From NCBI GenBank assembly GCA_017860075.1, contig JAFNAH010000291.1:1-6193 (forward strand): a stretch of 6,193 nucleotides of DNA. The letters are read 5' to 3'. A program made the position numbers and the translations under genes. Origin of the DNA: Acidobacteriota bacterium (lineage in GTDB: Bacteria; Acidobacteriota; UBA6911). Below are positions 4,533 through 6,193 of the stretch, one piece after another (position 1 is the first letter of the stretch; each line of letters begins with the position of its first letter). The notes beneath the pieces were generated by a model. The model saw nothing but the letters and a program-made list of their open reading frames with translations. It searched no databases and was not told the origin of the DNA.

Positions 4533-6193
4533 ATGCATTCTTACTACACCAGATTCGCGCGCGCCACAGCGATCCTGACTTTGCTGGCGGTTTCCGGTGC
4601 GGGCCACTTCGCTCTCGCCGGAGTGTCACGCGCTATCCAGGAGAAGTATCGCCGCAGTTATGAGGGGAAGGCTCTCTTCCTTCGCACCCCCGTTTTTGCG
4701 GAGAGGAAGTATGTCGACCTGAGCGGCGGCAGCTTCCGTTTCGAACCGGACCCCACGGGAGCGGCGCGTTTCAAGGTCGGAGAGCAGGTACGTATTACCG
4801 GCATTGATTTCGGCGGCGAGGAAATCCGGTTCCGGATCTCGGCCATCGCAGGCGGCAACATCGCCGAAGTCATTTTCAGATTCGATGCCTCCCTCAAGGA
4901 GGATTTTCCGAACTCGGATGTGTTCGATCGGGCCCTGCAGGCGACATTCACCGAGGGTCTCAAGTATGCCGACATCGAAGATGCCAAGAAGGGATATATC
5001 GACGATGCCTTCGAGCGGTACATCAAGGAGACCATGACGTTGACGAGTTCCGGTCGGGAAGCTGTGATGAGGAGCGCGGCCGCCCACCTTCCCGCCTACC
5101 AGGACGCCCTGCGCGAAATTGAAGCACTGAAGGGCAGGAACCAGGACCTCGCAGCCCAGCTCACCCAGACGCAGACCGAGAACCGGAAGATGGAGACCGA
5201 TCTGAAGTCTCTGCAGTCGGAAATCACCCGCCTGCGCAGCACCAACAGCGCCCTTCAGGAAAAGATCGATTCATCAGCCTCGCAACTGCTGCGCCTCGGT
5301 GACGAGGTGCGCACCGCGCGCGGGACCGCCCAGGGTTACCAGCGGGAGCTGTCAAGTCTGCAGCAGTCACTCAACATCAGGGTGGACTCGGCCAGAGATC
5401 TCGGCTCGCAAATAAGTGAACTCACGCAGGCGGTGCGCAAGATCCAACGGGAAAATGCAAGCCTGACGTCCCAGAACAACTCGCTCAACGCCAACGTGAC
5501 GACCCTGGAAGCCGCCAGAAACCGCCTGACCAAGCAGGTCGAGGACCTGGGAACCTCCATCCGTCAGAAGGATGACCTTATCGCCAGTCTCACATCGAAG
5601 GAAGATTCGCTGGGTCGCCAGTTCCTGCAGATGAAACAGGCCAAAGAAAACCTCGAGAACGTCGTGCGCGCCATTGGAGGCCTGAGCACGAAGATCGAGG
5701 AAGAGAAGGTCCAGGGCGGGATGGAGACGGCAAGAGTCAGCATCTACCTCAAGGACATTCTTCTGGGCTCGCTCGTCTATGTATTGCCCGAGCGGATGAG
5801 CCCCAACGAAGAGAAGGCGGCCGAGGCTGTTTTCTCGACCGAATCGATCGACTACGTCCGCGTTTCATCCGACGAACGGCAACTGCTGCGCTCGCTCGGG
5901 GACAGACTAAAGGTGCAGGCGCAGTTGAGCACTTCGTCTTCCACCATGGGCGTCAGGCCGGAGGGGGAAAAGACAATCCAGGAGGTCGGGGAAAGGGATC
6001 GCGTGAGCTGGCGTTGGCGGGTTTCCAATCGGGGCACGGCCGCCGCTCCCCTCACTCTTGCGGTGGCCCTGGTGAACCGGAACTCCGATCCCATTCCGTT
6101 GCTGCGCCGGGAACAACTCGTCTCCTCGGCAAGCATAGTCCGGCAGGTGAGGGAGAGCCTGCAACCGATCCCTCTGGCCGCGGGAGCCCTCGT
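4533..6193 (+). CDS. Large secreted coiled-coil protein of unknown function (3' end outside window)
   Basis: The frame from ATG 4533 is open to the right edge (553 codons plus two bases) and has coding-type codon use throughout. Residues 1-29 form a Sec signal peptide (basic RFAR, hydrophobic TAILTLLAV, AxA-type cleavage at A27-L28-A29). Residues 30-180 are a compact domain with a beta-rich part (RFKVGEQVRITGIDFGGEEI near 79-98) and a helical end (KYADIEDAKKGYIDDAFERY). About 188-393 is a long coiled coil rich in Gln, Asn, Ser and Leu with leucine heptads (LREIEALKGRNQDLAAQL; NSLNANVTTLEAARNRL). From about 397 a second globular part begins (RVSIYLKDILLGSLVYVLPE), leading to a beta-like segment (VSWRWRVSNRGTAAAPLTLA) reminiscent of an immunoglobulin-like fold. 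There is no transmembrane helix after the signal, so it is probably periplasmic or exported. I do not recognise the family. It could be a structural or scaffolding envelope protein. It is transcribed divergently from the phosphatase gene. Confidence 0.88.
   Translation, partial: MHSYYTRFARATAILTLLAVSGAGHFALAGVSRAIQEKYRRSYEGKALFLRTPVFAERKYVDLSGGSFRFEPDPTGAARFKVGEQVRITGIDFGGEEIRFRISAIAGGNIAEVIFRFDASLKEDFPNSDVFDRALQATFTEGLKYADIEDAKKGYIDDAFERYIKETMTLTSSGREAVMRSAAAHLPAYQDALREIEALKGRNQDLAAQLTQTQTENRKMETDLKSLQSEITRLRSTNSALQEKIDSSASQLLRLGDEVRTARGTAQGYQRELSSLQQSLNIRVDSARDLGSQISELTQAVRKIQRENASLTSQNNSLNANVTTLEAARNRLTKQVEDLGTSIRQKDDLIASLTSKEDSLGRQFLQMKQAKENLENVVRAIGGLSTKIEEEKVQGGMETARVSIYLKDILLGSLVYVLPERMSPNEEKAAEAVFSTESIDYVRVSSDERQLLRSLGDRLKVQAQLSTSSSTMGVRPEGEKTIQEVGERDRVSWRWRVSNRGTAAAPLTLAVALVNRNSDPIPLLRREQLVSSASIVRQVRESLQPIPLAAGAL

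Noticed and set aside
4626..5087. Leftward 153-codon frame inside the coiled-coil gene.
   Set aside because: Opposite a 553-codon open frame with signal peptide and Shine-Dalgarno; a shadow of that gene.

Overview
The window is a GC-rich (about 60% by eye), densely coded bacterial segment. I infer a free-living, metagenome-type bacterium with an Acidobacteriota-like or myxobacterial-like flavour: high GC, PP2C-type Ser/Thr phosphatase signalling, a stand-alone queE beside a COG1032-type radical SAM gene, and secreted proteins of unknown function. No marker gene settles the taxonomy, so this assignment is weak. No rRNA, tRNA, CRISPR array, insertion sequence or phage gene was seen.

Layout. 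At the left edge (2-526, +) is the C-terminal end of an unrecognised protein that begins outside the window. It converges on a leftward run of four genes. Between the converging ends (about 590-716) lies a degenerate array of 6-base units (TCGNNN on one side, CGANNN on the other) that folds into a long, bulge-free imperfect hairpin. In transcription order, the leftward run is a PP2C-family protein phosphatase (4373-3639), the queuosine/7-deazaguanine enzyme QueE (3589-2951), a radical SAM protein of the B12-binding-like COG1032 class (2923-1495) and a small secreted beta-rich protein (1375-745). The first three are 30-50 bases apart or less and probably share a promoter at 4429-4457 (TTGATG, 17 bp, TATAAG). 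From 4533 to the right edge (+, incomplete) runs a large secreted coiled-coil protein, divergent from the phosphatase. It has its own good Shine-Dalgarno and a plausible extended -10 promoter.

Two of the four leftward genes are broken as written. The radical SAM gene changes frame at about 2610-2618, where I also judge about 40 residues of the conserved N-terminal domain to be missing, so this is a deletion and not a simple indel. The small secreted protein changes frame at about 874-905, next to a run of five C (G on the coding strand). Either this operon tail is decaying, or the assembly has errors here; reads across both points would decide.

The intact genes suggest two functions: reversible Ser/Thr phosphorylation (the phosphatase, with kinases presumably elsewhere) and 7-deazaguanine synthesis (QueE). 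The secreted coiled-coil protein facing the phosphatase is the least explained item in the window. I did not find a clear new defence or mobile system. The most unusual features are the mirror-image hexamer array and the uncharacterised coiled-coil protein.
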